Below the pieces are notes generated by a model. The model did no database searches and had not been told where the DNA came from. It saw only the letters and a program-made list of their open reading frames with translations. From Apostichopus japonicus (Eukaryota > Echinodermata > Holothuroidea > Aspidochirotida > Stichopodidae), in the NCBI RefSeq assembly GCF_037975245.1, contig NC_092563.1:23464960-23528959 (forward strand): a DNA stretch of 64,000 nucleotides, written 5' to 3'. Position numbers and translations under genes: made by a program. Shown here one piece after another: positions 63,326 to 64,000 of the stretch; the stretch's first letter is position 1; the number at the start of each line of letters is the position of its first letter.

Positions 63326-64000
63326 ATGGACGATCTCTGAGACGACGATCTCTGAGTGAACGATCTCTCAATGGACGATTTCTGAATCACGACCATTTCT
63401 CAGTCGCGACGGTTTCTAAGTCAACGGCCATTTCTGAATGGACGGTTCCCGAAAAGTTGGGTGTGTTTGCGCGGCAATCTCTGAGTAGACGGTCCAAGGG
63501 CGTAGGAACCGGGGGGCTGGGGGCGCCAGCCCCCCAGTGAAAAATATGGAGGGGCGGAAGTATCATTCCGCCCCCCCCCCCGCTTTGCAAGTCAGAAAAC
63601 CCCTTTTTCATTTCCAAATGAGAAAAAAATCTCATTTGGAGCACCAAATTGCATCTAAGGCCAGGTGAAAATGCAAAATTATATACAAAATGGAGTGGGT
63701 GGGTTGAAGTGTGCTATATTGCACCAAATTGCATCTGAAGCCACATGGAAAATGCAAAAAAAATTCCAAAGGGGGAGGGGGACACCCCCTCCCCTTAGAC
63801 CCCTCCCCCAGGCCGGCCATCAGTCTTCAGCCCCCCCCACTCAAAAGTACCTTCCTACGCCACTGAGACGGTCTGTGTATCAACGGCCATCTCTAAGTGG
63901 ACGGCGCCTCACGTTAAACGGCGATTTAAAAATGGACGACTGCTGTATTTGAGCGGCGATCTTTAAGTGGACGGTTTCTGAGCGAACGACCATTTCTGAG
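63326..64000 (-). repeat. Subrepeat array, right arm of a large inverted repeat, cut by the window edge
   Basis: Units such as GGACGATCTCTGAGTGAACG and CGGCCATTTCTGAATGGACG are the complements of those at 60341-60625. The array is interrupted at 63495-63865 by a MITE and continues to the last base of the window, so its outer boundary is not visible. Confidence 0.88.
63495..63865. mobile_element. hAT-like MITE, family C, inside the repeat arm
   Basis: Ends are CAAGGGCGTAGGAACC and, reverse-complemented, CAGTGGCGTAGGAAGG. AGACGGTC flanks both sides (63487-63494 and 63866-63873), a perfect 8-bp duplication. Inside, CACCAAATTGCATCT occurs twice about 80 bp apart. The 371 bp have no transposase. 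Confidence 0.93.

Overview
This window is animal nuclear DNA. Coding sequence sits in short GT-AG exons separated by long AT-rich introns, and there are SINE, MITE and microsatellite repeats but no bacterial-type genes. An interferon regulatory factor (IRF) gene with both DNA-binding and association domains points to a metazoan. The compact gene, the tRNA-derived SINE and the style of small DNA transposons fit a marine invertebrate. I favour an echinoderm, possibly a sea cucumber, but the lower taxonomy is a guess.

Layout. 1-25.4 kb: I could assemble no coding gene. This part is dominated by nine long (TA)n arrays, a 12-unit 50-bp minisatellite (8.16-8.74 kb), a decayed satellite (11.6-13.25 kb), old SINE pieces (1.7 and 3.0 kb) and a non-autonomous DNA transposon with a perfect 8-bp target duplication (19.63-20.39 kb). 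25.43-25.70 kb: a possible promoter and non-coding first exon of the IRF gene. 29.0-38.6 kb (+): a complete IRF gene of ten coding exons whose phases all join to give 562 residues. 38.6-47.5 kb: IRF 3' UTR and intergenic DNA with two full SINEs, a hAT-type MITE and an inverted repeat. 56.04-47.60 kb (-): a six-exon gene for a 585-residue protein I do not recognise, with phases that also join. Its third to fifth exons are low-complexity and its last exon encodes a compact folded-looking domain. 54.3-64 kb: a cluster of small DNA transposons, several nested and most with exact or near-exact 8-bp target duplications, followed by a large inverted repeat built of short subrepeats that runs off the right edge (foldback-like).

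How the parts relate. The two genes converge, with about 9 kb between their stop codons. The IRF is expected to be an immune or stress transcription factor. Nothing in the sequence links the second gene to it functionally. The right third is best read as a landing zone for related hAT-like elements with CA...TG ends.
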